Shown in pieces: positions 43,824 to 52,458 of a stretch of DNA of 64,000 bases; position 1 is the stretch's first letter, and each line of letters opens with the position of its first letter. Below the pieces are notes generated by a model. That model made no database searches. It saw only the letters and a program-made list of their open reading frames with translations, and was not told the DNA's origin. The stretch is taken from contig NZ_BAGM01000095.1 of the NCBI RefSeq assembly GCF_000308855.1, forward strand, positions 62,001-126,000, read 5' to 3'. The DNA comes from Nocardia veterana NBRC 100344 (GTDB taxonomy: Bacteria; Actinomycetota; Actinomycetes; Mycobacteriales; Mycobacteriaceae). Position numbers and translations under genes: made by a program.

Positions 43824-44931
43824 GATCCGCGGCCCGGCGTTGCGCGCGGTTGCCGCCCGGATAGTGCCGAGTCATCTGCGGGCGCGCATCCGATTCGTAG
43901 CGGTCGTAAGCGTCGACGATCTCCGAGACCAGCCGGTGCCGGACCACATCACTAGAGGTCAGCTCGGCGAAGTGGATATCGTCGATATCGGTGAGGATGT
44001 CGCTGACCACCCGCAGTCCGGATCGGGTACCGCCGGGCAGATCCACCTGCGTGATATCGCCGGTCACCACGATCTTGGAGCCGAAGCCCAGCCGGGTGAG
44101 GAACATCTTCATCTGTTCCGGGGTGGTGTTCTGCGCCTCGTCGAGAATGATGAACGAATCGTTCAGGCTGCGACCGCGCATATACGCCAGCGGCGCGACT
44201 TCGATCACGCCCGAGGCCATCAGCTTCGGAATCGCCTCCGGATCCATCATGTCGTGCAGGGCGTCGTAGAGGGGACGCAGATACGGGTCGATCTTCTCGT
44301 TCAGCGTGCCCGGCAGGAAACCCAGCCGCTCTCCGGCCTCCACCGCCGGCCGCGTGAGGATGATGCGGGTGACCTGCTTGCTCTGCAGCGCCTGCACCGC
44401 CTTGGCGACGGCGAGGTAGGTCTTACCGGTACCGGCCGGACCGATCCCGAAGACGATCGTGTGCTCGTCGATCGCGTCGACGTAGCGCTTCTGATTCAGC
44501 GTCTTGGGCCGGATGGTCTTGCCGCGGCGCGCGATGATGTCCAGGCTCAGCACCTCGGCCGGCGAATCCGAGGAGCCCTCGGTAAGCATCGATACGGTGT
44601 GCCGCACCGCCTCGGGGGTCACCACCCGGTTGTGCGCGGTCAACGCGACCAGCTGCTCGACCACCCGTTCGGCCAACGCGACATCGGCGGCCTTACCGGT
44701 GAGGGTGACGGAGTTCCCGCGGACGTGGATGTCGGCATCGAGGAGACCTTCGAGTTCCCGCAGGTTCGCATCGGCGGAGCCGAGAAAACCGAAGACGGAT
44801 TCCGGGGCGAGTTCGATGCTGGAACGCACCATCCGGGCCGCTGGTCCCGAGCCGTTACCGTTGCCGCCGGCACCGGCTCCGATGCCGGTCGTGGGTGTTG
44901 TCGGGTCGCCGATATCGCCTGATGTTCGCAA
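43807..44931 (-). CDS. PhoH-family ATPase
   Basis: The 374-residue protein has an N-terminal KH-like region (about 40-110) and a PhoH ATPase core. Walker A reads GPAGTGKTYLAVAKAV, the arginine-rich segment is TRPAVEAGERLGFLPG, Walker B is SFIILDEAQNTTPEQ and sensor I is VVTGDITQVDLP. A Gly/Asn/Pro-rich N-terminus of about 35 residues precedes it. The C-terminus is basic (NRAQRRAADRAARR). PhoH proteins are thought to act on RNA together with YbeY, whose gene follows. Confidence 0.93.
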   Translation of the reverse strand: MRTSGDIGDPTTPTTGIGAGAGGNGNGSGPAARMVRSSIELAPESVFGFLGSADANLRELEGLLDADIHVRGNSVTLTGKAADVALAERVVEQLVALTAHNRVVTPEAVRHTVSMLTEGSSDSPAEVLSLDIIARRGKTIRPKTLNQKRYVDAIDEHTIVFGIGPAGTGKTYLAVAKAVQALQSKQVTRIILTRPAVEAGERLGFLPGTLNEKIDPYLRPLYDALHDMMDPEAIPKLMASGVIEVAPLAYMRGRSLNDSFIILDEAQNTTPEQMKMFLTRLGFGSKIVVTGDITQVDLPGGTRSGLRVVSDILTDIDDIHFAELTSSDVVRHRLVSEIVDAYDRYESDARPQMTRHYPGGNRAQRRAADRAARR

Positions 44932-45069
44932 AAGGGGCTATAGCCTACTTTCCGGTCTCGAACGAATGGTCTCGATGTATACAAAGTCTATCGCGCGGCA
45001 CCGACACCGCCCAGTGAATTGATCTCCCGCCCCAGCTCAGCGGGCGGTAACCGAGCGGAGTGACCGCTG

Positions 45070-45978
45070 TCACCCGCCGTTCACCGAGCGGGTCCGGTCC
45101 GCCCACTCCACGGCGAAATCCCGGAAGGTGCGCACGGCCGCACCCGGTGCCGCATCGGCCGACCAGATCAGCCCGACCGCGCGCGCGGCGCCCGGATCGG
45201 ACAGCGGCACCAGGACCGGACCCGGTTGCGGTCCGCGGACAGCGGGTTCTTCCAAGGGCAGCAAAGCCACTCCCAGACCCGCCGCGACCAATCCGGAGAC
45301 GGTGACCAGATCGCTGGATTCCAACGCGATCCGCGGGCGGAAACCGGCTGTGGCGCAGAGGTCTTCGAGAATTCGCCGCATACCGTAACCGGTTGGCATG
45401 GCGATGAATTCGGCGTCCGCGGCCTCGGCGAGCCGGATCTGCCGCCGCCCCGCCAGGCGGTGGTCGACCGGTACGCCCAGGGCGAGGCGCTGGCGGAACA
45501 GGGGCCGCCATCCGAGCCCGGGCAGCACCGGCTGCGGCGAGGTCAGACCGAGGTCCGCGGTGCCGTCGAGCACTTCGGCGGCGACGAGATTCGCCGGCCC
45601 CTGGTCCAGGCGGAAGGTGATCCGGCCCGACATCCGGCGGAAGCCCGCGATCAGTTCGGGAACCACCCGGCCGCCGAAGGAGTGCAGGAACGCCAGCCGC
45701 ACCGTGCCGCGCGCCGGATTGGACAGGTCGGCGAGCGCCCGCCCGGCCGCATCCAGTTCGGCCTGGGCGCGGCGGGCGTGTTCGTAGAAGATGCGCCCGG
45801 ATTCGTTGAGGGTCAGCCGCTTTCCGTGCCGATCGAACAGTTGGGTGCCGAGGCGGCGTTCCAGCCGGGCGAGCATCCGCGACAGGGTCGGCTGAGCGAG
45901 GCGCAGCCGGTCGGCCGCCGCGCCGACCCGCTCGAGTTCGGCGAGGGTCAGAAACCAGTGCAAATCGTCACTCGGCAC
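45070..45978 (-). CDS. LysR-family transcriptional regulator
   Basis: The 302-residue protein has an N-terminal LysR helix-turn-helix (FLTLAELERVGAAADRLRLA, QPTLSRMLARLERRLGTQLF) and a periplasmic-binding-like effector domain. It diverges from an MFS transporter gene 93 bp away, so it probably controls that transporter. The gap is A/T-rich (45979-46071) and contains ATGCCGCATGAGCAT, an interrupted ATGC/GCAT repeat that could be a LysR site. The effector is unknown. GTG start. Confidence 0.9.
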   Translation of the reverse strand: MPSDDLHWFLTLAELERVGAAADRLRLAQPTLSRMLARLERRLGTQLFDRHGKRLTLNESGRIFYEHARRAQAELDAAGRALADLSNPARGTVRLAFLHSFGGRVVPELIAGFRRMSGRITFRLDQGPANLVAAEVLDGTADLGLTSPQPVLPGLGWRPLFRQRLALGVPVDHRLAGRRQIRLAEAADAEFIAMPTGYGMRRILEDLCATAGFRPRIALESSDLVTVSGLVAAGLGVALLPLEEPAVRGPQPGPVLVPLSDPGAARAVGLIWSADAAPGAAVRTFRDFAVEWADRTRSVNGG

Positions 45979-46071
45979 GGCGCACCTCCCCGGGCTCAGC
46001 TCTGCTAATGCCGCATGAGCATCAACTTACCGATCATTATGCATTTCATTTCTTAGCGATTCGGGGCCACC

Positions 46072-47322
46072 GTGGTTGTCGTGACCGCGACCGTGACCAC
46101 CGCACCCGCCCGTTCCGCCGAGACCGCGCGCCGTGAGCGGCGGATCACCCTCGCCCTGTTCGCGGCCGGGCTGACCACCTTCGGATCGATGTACAGCGCG
46201 CAGGCGCTGTTGCCGAGCCTGTCCGCGGCCTTCGGCGCCTCACCTGCCCGGGCGGCGCTCGCGGTCTCCTTGACGACGGGCCTGCTCGCCGTGGCCATCG
46301 TTCCGGTGAGCGTGCTCTCGGGACGCTTCGGACGCACCCGGGTGATGATCGTGTCCGCGGTGACCACCAGCGTCCTGGGGCTGTTGCTGCCGTTCAGCCC
46401 GAATCTGGAACTGCTCCTGGCCGGCCGGGCGGTCGAGGGCATCGCCGTCGCCGGCGTTCCGGCCGTGGCAATGGCCTACCTGGCCGAGGAGATCGGCTCC
46501 GCCGGCCTCGGCGCCGCCATGGGTGTGTACGTCGCGGGGACGACGGTGGGCGGGCTCACCGGCCGCCTGATTCCCGCATTCGTCCTGGAGTTGGCGTCGT
46601 GGCGCTGGGGCGCGGCCGTTTTCGCGGTGGCCGCGGCCGGGTGCACCCTGTGGTTCGTTCGATTGCTGCCGCCCTCACGGCATTTCGAACCGCAGCCGCT
46701 GGGTATCCGCGTCCTGGCCGCGGATCTCGCCGGACACCTGCGCAACCGCGCGCTGCTCCCGCTGTTCGGTCTGGGTTTCGTCCTGATGGGCGGCTTCGTC
46801 GCCGTCTACAACTTCCTCGGTTACCGGCTGACCCAATCGCCGTTCGGATTGTCGGCTGCCACAGCGGGTTCGGTCTTCCTGATGTATCTGTCGGGCACCA
46901 TGTCGTCCACCGCCGCCGGGCGGCTGGCCGATCGGCTCGGCCGGCTGCCCGTGCTGGCGATCTCGATCGCGACGATGGGTACCGGCCTGCTGCTCACCGT
47001 TCCGGACCACCTGCCGGTCCTGCTGGCCGGACTGCTGTTGTTCACCGCCGGCTTCTTCGGCGCGCACGCGGTGGCGAGCGCGTGGGTGGGCGCGACGGCC
47101 GCCGGCAATCGCGCGGCCGCATCGTCGCTGTACCTGTTCGCCTACTACGTCGGCAGTTCGATCGTGGGAGCGCTGGCCGGCCTGGCCTACAGCGGCCACG
47201 GATGGGCGGGGCTGGCGGTGTACGTGGGCGTGCTGATCGCCGCCGCGGCCGCGCTCACGGCAACGCTCGCCCGCACCGGGACGGCCGAGCCGGAGGCGGC
47301 GACGGCTACCAGCGCGGGGTGA
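46072..47322 (+). CDS. MFS efflux transporter
   Basis: The 416-residue membrane protein has about twelve hydrophobic segments and the MFS loop motif between helices 2 and 3 (SVLSGRFGRTRVMIVSAV), with a related motif in the second half (AAGRLADRLGRLPVLAISIA). It resembles YnfM-type drug/H+ antiporters. Substrate unknown. GTG 46072 is the first of several in-frame valines, so the exact N-terminus is uncertain. Divergent from a LysR gene. Its 3' end overlaps rsmE by 17 bp tail to tail. Confidence 0.88.
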   Translation: MVVVTATVTTAPARSAETARRERRITLALFAAGLTTFGSMYSAQALLPSLSAAFGASPARAALAVSLTTGLLAVAIVPVSVLSGRFGRTRVMIVSAVTTSVLGLLLPFSPNLELLLAGRAVEGIAVAGVPAVAMAYLAEEIGSAGLGAAMGVYVAGTTVGGLTGRLIPAFVLELASWRWGAAVFAVAAAGCTLWFVRLLPPSRHFEPQPLGIRVLAADLAGHLRNRALLPLFGLGFVLMGGFVAVYNFLGYRLTQSPFGLSAATAGSVFLMYLSGTMSSTAAGRLADRLGRLPVLAISIATMGTGLLLTVPDHLPVLLAGLLLFTAGFFGAHAVASAWVGATAAGNRAAASSLYLFAYYVGSSIVGALAGLAYSGHGWAGLAVYVGVLIAAAAALTATLARTGTAEPEAATATSAG

Positions 47323-48043
47323 GGGCGCCCAGGGCGCCGAGGGCGACCGCCGCCGCGGTGGATGTGCGCAGCACGGTCGGGCCGAGCAAGGCGATGTGCG
47401 CGCCGGCCGCCTCGAGCGCCGTGAGCTCGTCGTCGGCGAGGCCCCCCTCGGGCCCGACGATCAACACGATGCGGTCCGCGTCGAACGGCAGGCCGGCGAA
47501 CCGCGCGGTGCCGGACTCGTGCAGCGCGATCGCGATGCCGTTGTCCGCCACGGTCCGGCGCACCAGATCCAGCACGTCACCGGTCCGATGCAGGTCGGCG
47601 ACCGCGGGGATGTAGGCCCGTCGCGACTGCCGGGCGGCCGCACGCGCGGCCGCACGCCACTTCTCGACCCCCTTGCGCGCCTTGGCCTCCCAGTTCGCGA
47701 CGCAGCGCGCGGCCTGCCACGGCACGATCACGTCGGCACCGGCCTCGGTCATCAGCTCCACCGCGAGTTCGGACCGATCCGATTTCGGCAGCGCCTGCAC
47801 GACCGTCACCGCGGGCGACACCGGCGGCGCGACCACCCGATCGCGAACCTTCAGCTCCAGCCGATCCCGCCCGGCGGCCACGACCTCGGATTCGGCGAGC
47901 AGGCCGGCACCGTCCGAGAGCGTGATCGGCTCCCCGACCCGGATCCGGCGCACGGTCGCGGCATGCCGGCCCTCCGGGCCGTCGAGCACCGCGACCGCAC
48001 CGACCTGCGGGATCTCGTCGAGATAGAAAACCGTTGCGGCCAC
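47306..48043 (-). CDS. rsmE: 16S rRNA (uracil1498-N3)-methyltransferase RsmE
   Basis: RsmE methylates U1498 of 16S rRNA in assembled 30S subunits. The 245-residue protein has an N-terminal PUA-like domain (FYLDEIPQVGAVAVLDGPEG, HAATVRRIRVGEPITLSDG) and a C-terminal SPOUT trefoil knot (ALPKSDRSELAVELMTEAGA, VLIVGPEGGLADDELTALEA-like, LLGPTVLRTSTAAAVALGAL). It lies 7 bp downstream of dnaJ on the same strand, as in M. tuberculosis. Confidence 0.95.
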   Translation of the reverse strand: MAATVFYLDEIPQVGAVAVLDGPEGRHAATVRRIRVGEPITLSDGAGLLAESEVVAAGRDRLELKVRDRVVAPPVSPAVTVVQALPKSDRSELAVELMTEAGADVIVPWQAARCVANWEAKARKGVEKWRAAARAAARQSRRAYIPAVADLHRTGDVLDLVRRTVADNGIAIALHESGTARFAGLPFDADRIVLIVGPEGGLADDELTALEAAGAHIALLGPTVLRTSTAAAVALGALGALTPRW

Positions 48044-48050
48044 GGTGTTT

Positions 48051-49199
48051 TCAGCGGCCGCTGAACGACGCCCGCAGGCGCGCGAACAGCCCGCTGTTGT
48101 GTTCGGACTGCGCCGACAGCACCTCGGTCCGTTCCCCGTTGCGCGTCGCCTGATACTTGCGCAGCAGGTCGAACTGCTTGTTGTCCAGCTTCGTCGGGAT
48201 CACGATGTCCAGATGCGCGACCAGATCACCCCGCGAGCTGGACCGCAGCTTGGGCATCCCGTGCCCGCGCAGTACCGACACCTCCCCGGGCTGCGTGCCC
48301 GGCGGAATGGTCAGCTCGGTCGGGCCGTCCAGAATGGTGTCGATCACCACGGTCGTGCCGAGCGCGGCGTCGACCATCGGAACCCGGATGGTGCAGTGCA
48401 GATCGTCACCGTCACGCACGAAGGTGTCGTGCGGCTGTTCCACGATTTCGACGTAGAGGTCGCCGGCCGGGCCGCCACCGGGACCGATCTCACCCTGCGC
48501 GGCCAGCCGCACGCGCATGCCGTTGGCGACACCGGCCGGAATCGGCGCCGCGATCTCCCGGCGCGCCCGCACCCGGCCGTCGCCACCGCATTTGCGGCAG
48601 GGGTCCGGAATCGTCTCGCCGGTGCCGCGGCAGGTCGGACACGGCCGCGAGGTCATCACCTGACCCAGGAACGAGCGCTGCACGGTCTGCACCTCGCCGG
48701 CACCGCCGCAGGTCTCACAGCGAACCGGCTTGGAATTGCCGTTGGTGCCCGAGCCCTGACACAGATCGCACAGCACCGCAGTGTCGACGGTCAGGTGTTT
48801 GGTGACACCGACCGCGCATTCGGCCAGCGAAAGTCGCGTCCGCAGTAGCGAATCCGCGCCCGGCTGCACCCGTCCCCGCGGCTTGCGCGCACTGGTGGCG
48901 TTCATGCCGCCGAAGAAGGCCTCGAAGACATCGCCCAGACCACCGAAGCCGGCCCCGGAGAAGCCGCCGCCCGCGCCGGCCGACTCCATCGGGTCGCCGC
49001 CCAAATCCACGATTCGCCGCTTCTCGGCGTCGGTCAGGACCTCGTAAGCGGTGGAGACCTCGCGGAACCGTTCCTGGGCATCCGGATCCGGGTTGACGTC
49101 GGGGTGCAGCTCCCGCGCCAGCTTGCGGTAGGCGCGCTTGATCTCCTGATCGGACGCGTTACGCCCGACGCCGAGAATTCCGTAGTAGTCCCGTGCCAC
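48051..49199 (-). CDS. dnaJ2: Chaperone protein DnaJ (DnaJ2 type)
   Basis: DnaJ stimulates DnaK ATPase and delivers unfolded clients. The 382-residue protein has the J-domain with HPD ([17 protein letters not shown]), a Gly-rich linker, four CxxCxGxG-type zinc motifs ([36 protein letters not shown]) and the client-binding C-terminal domain. The GTG at 49199 gives the normal start [11 protein letters not shown]. It follows hrcA on the same strand and precedes rsmE, which marks it as the second DnaJ of mycobacterial relatives. Confidence 0.95.
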   Translation of the reverse strand: MARDYYGILGVGRNASDQEIKRAYRKLARELHPDVNPDPDAQERFREVSTAYEVLTDAEKRRIVDLGGDPMESAGAGGGFSGAGFGGLGDVFEAFFGGMNATSARKPRGRVQPGADSLLRTRLSLAECAVGVTKHLTVDTAVLCDLCQGSGTNGNSKPVRCETCGGAGEVQTVQRSFLGQVMTSRPCPTCRGTGETIPDPCRKCGGDGRVRARREIAAPIPAGVANGMRVRLAAQGEIGPGGGPAGDLYVEIVEQPHDTFVRDGDDLHCTIRVPMVDAALGTTVVIDTILDGPTELTIPPGTQPGEVSVLRGHGMPKLRSSSRGDLVAHLDIVIPTKLDNKQFDLLRKYQATRNGERTEVLSAQSEHNSGLFARLRASFSGR

Positions 49200-49327
49200 T
49201 TGAGTCTCTAGTCCTGTTCCGAATGGTTGGTTCAGCATCCCCGGTCGCAGGCGATGCTGCCGTGTTCACTTTGGCCAACCGGCGAACTGCGGTGCCGGCC
49301 GGTGCGGATCCCGGTCGTCGGGCGGGC

Positions 49328-50359
49328 TCATCGTTCCGCGAGCACCTCACCGATATAGCGGGCGACCGCGGCGACCGAAGCGATCGTGCCGGGGTAGTCC
49401 ATCCGGGTCGGGCCGACCACTCCCATACCTCCCAGCACGGTACCCGGCATACCGTACCCGGTGGATACCACGGCGGTACCGCGCATCTGTTCGACCCTGG
49501 TCTCCTCCCCGATCTGCACGGTCACCGTGCCCGGCTGCTGCGCGGCGGCCAGCAGTTTCAGCACGATCACCTGCTCCTCGAGTGCTTCGAGCACCGCGCG
49601 CAGCGAACCCGGGAAGCCGAAGTCCGCGGCGTTGCGGGTGAGATTGGCGGTGCCGCCCAGCACCAGGCGTTCCTCGGGGTGTTCGACGAGCGTCTCCACC
49701 AGGACGGTCGACACCCGGACCAGGACGTCGCGCAGCCGGGCCGGGGCGTTCTCCGGCAGTTCGGCGACCGCGGTGGAGGCGGCCGCGAGCCGCTTGCCGT
49801 CCATCGCCTTGCCGAGCATGCCGCGCAGCGCGGCCAGATCCTCGTCGTCGATGACCGCGCCCAGGTCGACCAGGCGCTGATCCACCCGGCCGGTATCGGT
49901 GATCACCACCAGCAGCAACCGCGCGGGATTGAGCGCCACGACCTCGATGTGCCGCACGGTGGAGGCCGACACCGTCGGGTACTGCACCATCGCGACCTGA
50001 CGGGTCAGCTGCGCCAGCAGCCGCACCCCGCGGCGCAGCACATCATCGAGATCCACGCCGCTTTCCAGGAATTCCATGATCGCCCGGCGCTCGGCGTTCG
50101 ACAGCGGCTTCACCTCGGCGATGTTGTCGACGAATTGCCGATAGCCCTTGTCGGTCGGGATACGGCCGGAACTGGTGTGCGGCTGGGTGATATAGCCCTC
50201 CGCCTCCAGTACCGCCATATCGTTGCGCACGGTCGCGCTGGACACGCCCAGGTTGTGCTTGTCGACCAGGGTTTTCGAGCCGATCGGCTCCTTGGTCGCG
50301 ATATAGTCCGCGACGATCGCCCGCAGGACCTCGAGCCGCCGCTTCTCGGTGCTCGACAT
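49328..50359 (-). CDS. hrcA: Heat-inducible transcription repressor HrcA
   Basis: HrcA represses groE-type chaperone genes at CIRCE sites. The 343-residue protein has an N-terminal winged helix ([40 protein letters not shown]) and the C-terminal GAF-like domain ([20 protein letters not shown]). The ATG at 50359 has GGAGGTGG upstream. I found no CIRCE-type repeat (TTAGCACTC...GAGTGCTAA) before it or before dnaJ, so its targets are elsewhere in the genome. Followed by dnaJ after 128 bp. Confidence 0.95.
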   Translation of the reverse strand: MSSTEKRRLEVLRAIVADYIATKEPIGSKTLVDKHNLGVSSATVRNDMAVLEAEGYITQPHTSSGRIPTDKGYRQFVDNIAEVKPLSNAERRAIMEFLESGVDLDDVLRRGVRLLAQLTRQVAMVQYPTVSASTVRHIEVVALNPARLLLVVITDTGRVDQRLVDLGAVIDDEDLAALRGMLGKAMDGKRLAAASTAVAELPENAPARLRDVLVRVSTVLVETLVEHPEERLVLGGTANLTRNAADFGFPGSLRAVLEALEEQVIVLKLLAAAQQPGTVTVQIGEETRVEQMRGTAVVSTGYGMPGTVLGGMGVVGPTRMDYPGTIASVAAVARYIGEVLAER

Positions 50360-50545
50360 CGGGCCCCACCTCCTCGCTCGCCATCGGGTTCCACACGGCC
50401 GCACACGGGCAGCAGCGATCACGCGGATACCCGGTTGATCCGACTCCAGTTTAATTCCTGTGCGTCGGACTTCCCGAGTGTGCGGTCACACAGTGTCTGC
50501 GCGCGGCGAAGAAGAGCGCAGGGACGATGGCGAGTCGGATCGCGG

Positions 50546-50755
50546 TCAGTCGACCGCGACGCCCAGTTTGCCGGCGGTCGCGTCCAACCCCAGCATCGAC
50601 AACAGGGCGCGGCAGTCGTCGACCCCGGTGGAATGGCTGGCAACAGCCCGGGCGGCCAGCGCACCGCGGCGGGCGGCCTCGGCCTTCTCTGCGGCACGCG
50701 TTTCGGCGAACTCGCTCTGCTCGTGGACAAGTGTGATGTGGCGTGCCTGTGACAT
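50546..50755 (-). CDS. Small conserved-looking actinobacterial protein
   Basis: The 69-residue protein starts MSQARHITLVHEQSEFAETR after a strong AAGGAG site and is Ala/Arg-rich and helical, ending in LGLDATAGKLGVAVD. I do not recognise a domain. M. tuberculosis also has a small hypothetical gene near hrcA. It lies between hemW (95 bp upstream side) and hrcA on the same strand, so cotranscription is possible. Function unknown. Confidence 0.72.
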   Translation of the reverse strand: MSQARHITLVHEQSEFAETRAAEKAEAARRGALAARAVASHSTGVDDCRALLSMLGLDATAGKLGVAVD

Positions 50756-50850
50756 GTGTCTCCTTGCGTTGCCTCGAACCCTACGCTGTCGACCGCGGCC
50801 ACCGCTCGGCAGTGGCGATTTCCGGTCGGATCGAACAGCGCCGGAGGCCA

Positions 50851-52053
50851 TTACGCGAGCAGATCGCGAACCACCGCGTCGGCGAGCAGCCGTCCGCGCG
50901 CGGTGAGCACCAGCCGGTCCCCGTCGAGCACGACCAGACCGTCGGAGACCAGCCGCTCACCGGCGGACCGCCCGTCGGGATCGAGTTCCCGCACCGGCAG
51001 GCCGGTGCGCAGCCGCACCGCCAGCATCACCCGCTCGGTGTACCGCTCGGCCGCCGTGAGCTGCTCCCAGCCGGCCGCGGGCAGACCGCCCCGGGCCACC
51101 CGCTCGGCATAGCGGCCCGGATGCTTCACATTCCACCAGCGCACCCCGCCGAGATGACTGTGCGCGCCGGGGCCCGCGCCGAGCCAGTCGCCGCCGTCCC
51201 AGTAGCCGAGGTTGTGCCGACACCGCGCGGAAGTGGTTGTGGCCCAGTTCGATACCTCGTACCAGTCGAATCCGGCGGCGGCCAGCCGCGCGTCGATGCG
51301 TTCGTAGCGGGCGGCGAGGGTGTCCTCGTCGGGAGCCGGCAGTTCACCGCGGCGAACCTTGCGGGCCATCGCGGTGCCGTCCTCGACGATCAAGGAGTAC
51401 GCCGAGACGTGGTCGACGCCGGCCGCCAGAACGGCGTCGAGGCTGGCATCGAGATCGGCATCCGATTCTCCCGGGGTGCCGTAGATGAGGTCGAGGTTGA
51501 CGTGGTCGAACCCGGCGGCGCGGGCCTCGCGGGCCGCGGCGACCGCACGACCGGGCGTGTGCGTGCGATCGAGGATGCGCAGCACGTGCGTGGCCGCCGA
51601 CTGCATGCCCAGCGAGACCCGGGTGTAGCCCGCGGCGCGGATGCGGTCGAAGAAGTGCGGCGAGGTCGATTCCGGATTGGATTCGGTGGTCACCTCGGCC
51701 CCGGGGGCGAGGGTGAAGTTGGCGCGGATCGCCGCGAGGACCTCGGCGAGCCCGTCGCCACCCAGCAGCGAGGGGGTGCCGCCGCCGACGAAAACCGTGG
51801 ACACCGGCGGTTGAGCCGTCGGCAGCGCGTCGAAAGCCGCTGCCGCCGTTGCCAGTTCTCCGCGCAGCGCCGCGAGCCACGATTGCGGCGAGGCCGAGGT
51901 ACCCAATTCCCCCGCCGTGTAGGTGTTGAAATCGCAGTATCCACAGCGCGTCGCGCAGAACGGTACGTGGACGTAGATTCCGAACGGACCGCCGCCGAAA
52001 TCGCCCAGCATCGGAGCCGGGGCGGCGGCGTGTTCGGTGGGGGCAACGGTCAC
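50851..52053 (-). CDS. hemW: Radical SAM heme chaperone HemW
   Basis: HemW is a radical-SAM protein once named HemN-like, and it is now thought to deliver heme rather than oxidise coproporphyrinogen. The 400-residue protein has the CxxxCxxC cluster motif in VPFCATRCGYCDFNTYTAG, then the GGGTPSLLGGDGL segment and a C-terminal HemN_C domain (YWDGGDWLGAGPGAHSHLGG). The GTG at 52053 is my start; an upstream start at 52092 has a low-complexity extension. It is divergent from the sulfur operon. Confidence 0.92.
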   Translation of the reverse strand: MTVAPTEHAAAPAPMLGDFGGGPFGIYVHVPFCATRCGYCDFNTYTAGELGTSASPQSWLAALRGELATAAAAFDALPTAQPPVSTVFVGGGTPSLLGGDGLAEVLAAIRANFTLAPGAEVTTESNPESTSPHFFDRIRAAGYTRVSLGMQSAATHVLRILDRTHTPGRAVAAAREARAAGFDHVNLDLIYGTPGESDADLDASLDAVLAAGVDHVSAYSLIVEDGTAMARKVRRGELPAPDEDTLAARYERIDARLAAAGFDWYEVSNWATTTSARCRHNLGYWDGGDWLGAGPGAHSHLGGVRWWNVKHPGRYAERVARGGLPAAGWEQLTAAERYTERVMLAVRLRTGLPVRELDPDGRSAGERLVSDGLVVLDGDRLVLTARGRLLADAVVRDLLA

Positions 52054-52233
52054 TCCCCCAGTGTGCCCTCCGGCCGTCGAGTGACCGCCCACACGCCCCC
52101 GCTCGGAACGAATCCGGTTGATCTATGACGCATCTCACAAATTAGGACGTCCGTCCAGGGAATTTCCCGCTTTTTCGGGGGAAATATCACCCACCCGTCG
52201 GAAAGACCCATCTGACATGGCACAATGAGTCGC

Positions 52234-52326
52234 ATGACCGGACTTGGAGTACGCCTCGTGGCACGTCGCCACGTCGACTTCAAGCGTGTCTGCAGCGCCA
52301 GCTGTCTGCCGGATCGCCTCCGGTAG
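52234..52326 (+). CDS. Cys-containing leader peptide of the sulfur operon
   Basis: A short open frame upstream of the sulfite reductase gene encodes 30 residues (33 from an in-frame ATG at 52225). Its core ARRHVDFKRVCSASC fits the leader-peptide pattern RRxVDLxRxxSxxC seen before actinobacterial sulfur genes. Two Cys codons lie at 52291-52293 and 52303-52305, near the end. Ribosome stalling there when charged tRNA-Cys is short would change the fold of the 132-nt stretch before the sir start and raise expression. No good ribosome binding site precedes it, so a leaderless transcript is likely. Confidence 0.72.
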   Translation: MTGLGVRLVARRHVDFKRVCSASCLPDRLR

Positions 52327-52458
52327 CTCGGCCACCCTATCCCGATTCCCGGCGTCGTCTGTGATGCCGATCGGTCCGATTCGCTGAATACCGAAGGCGC
52401 GAGCCAGCCCCTCCCGCCTGCCGCAAGGCTGATCCATCTTCTTCAGGAGCGACCCCCT

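Noticed and set aside
50360-50545. CIRCE element before hrcA
   Set aside because: I looked for TTAGCACTC...GAGTGCTAA and found no match on either strand.
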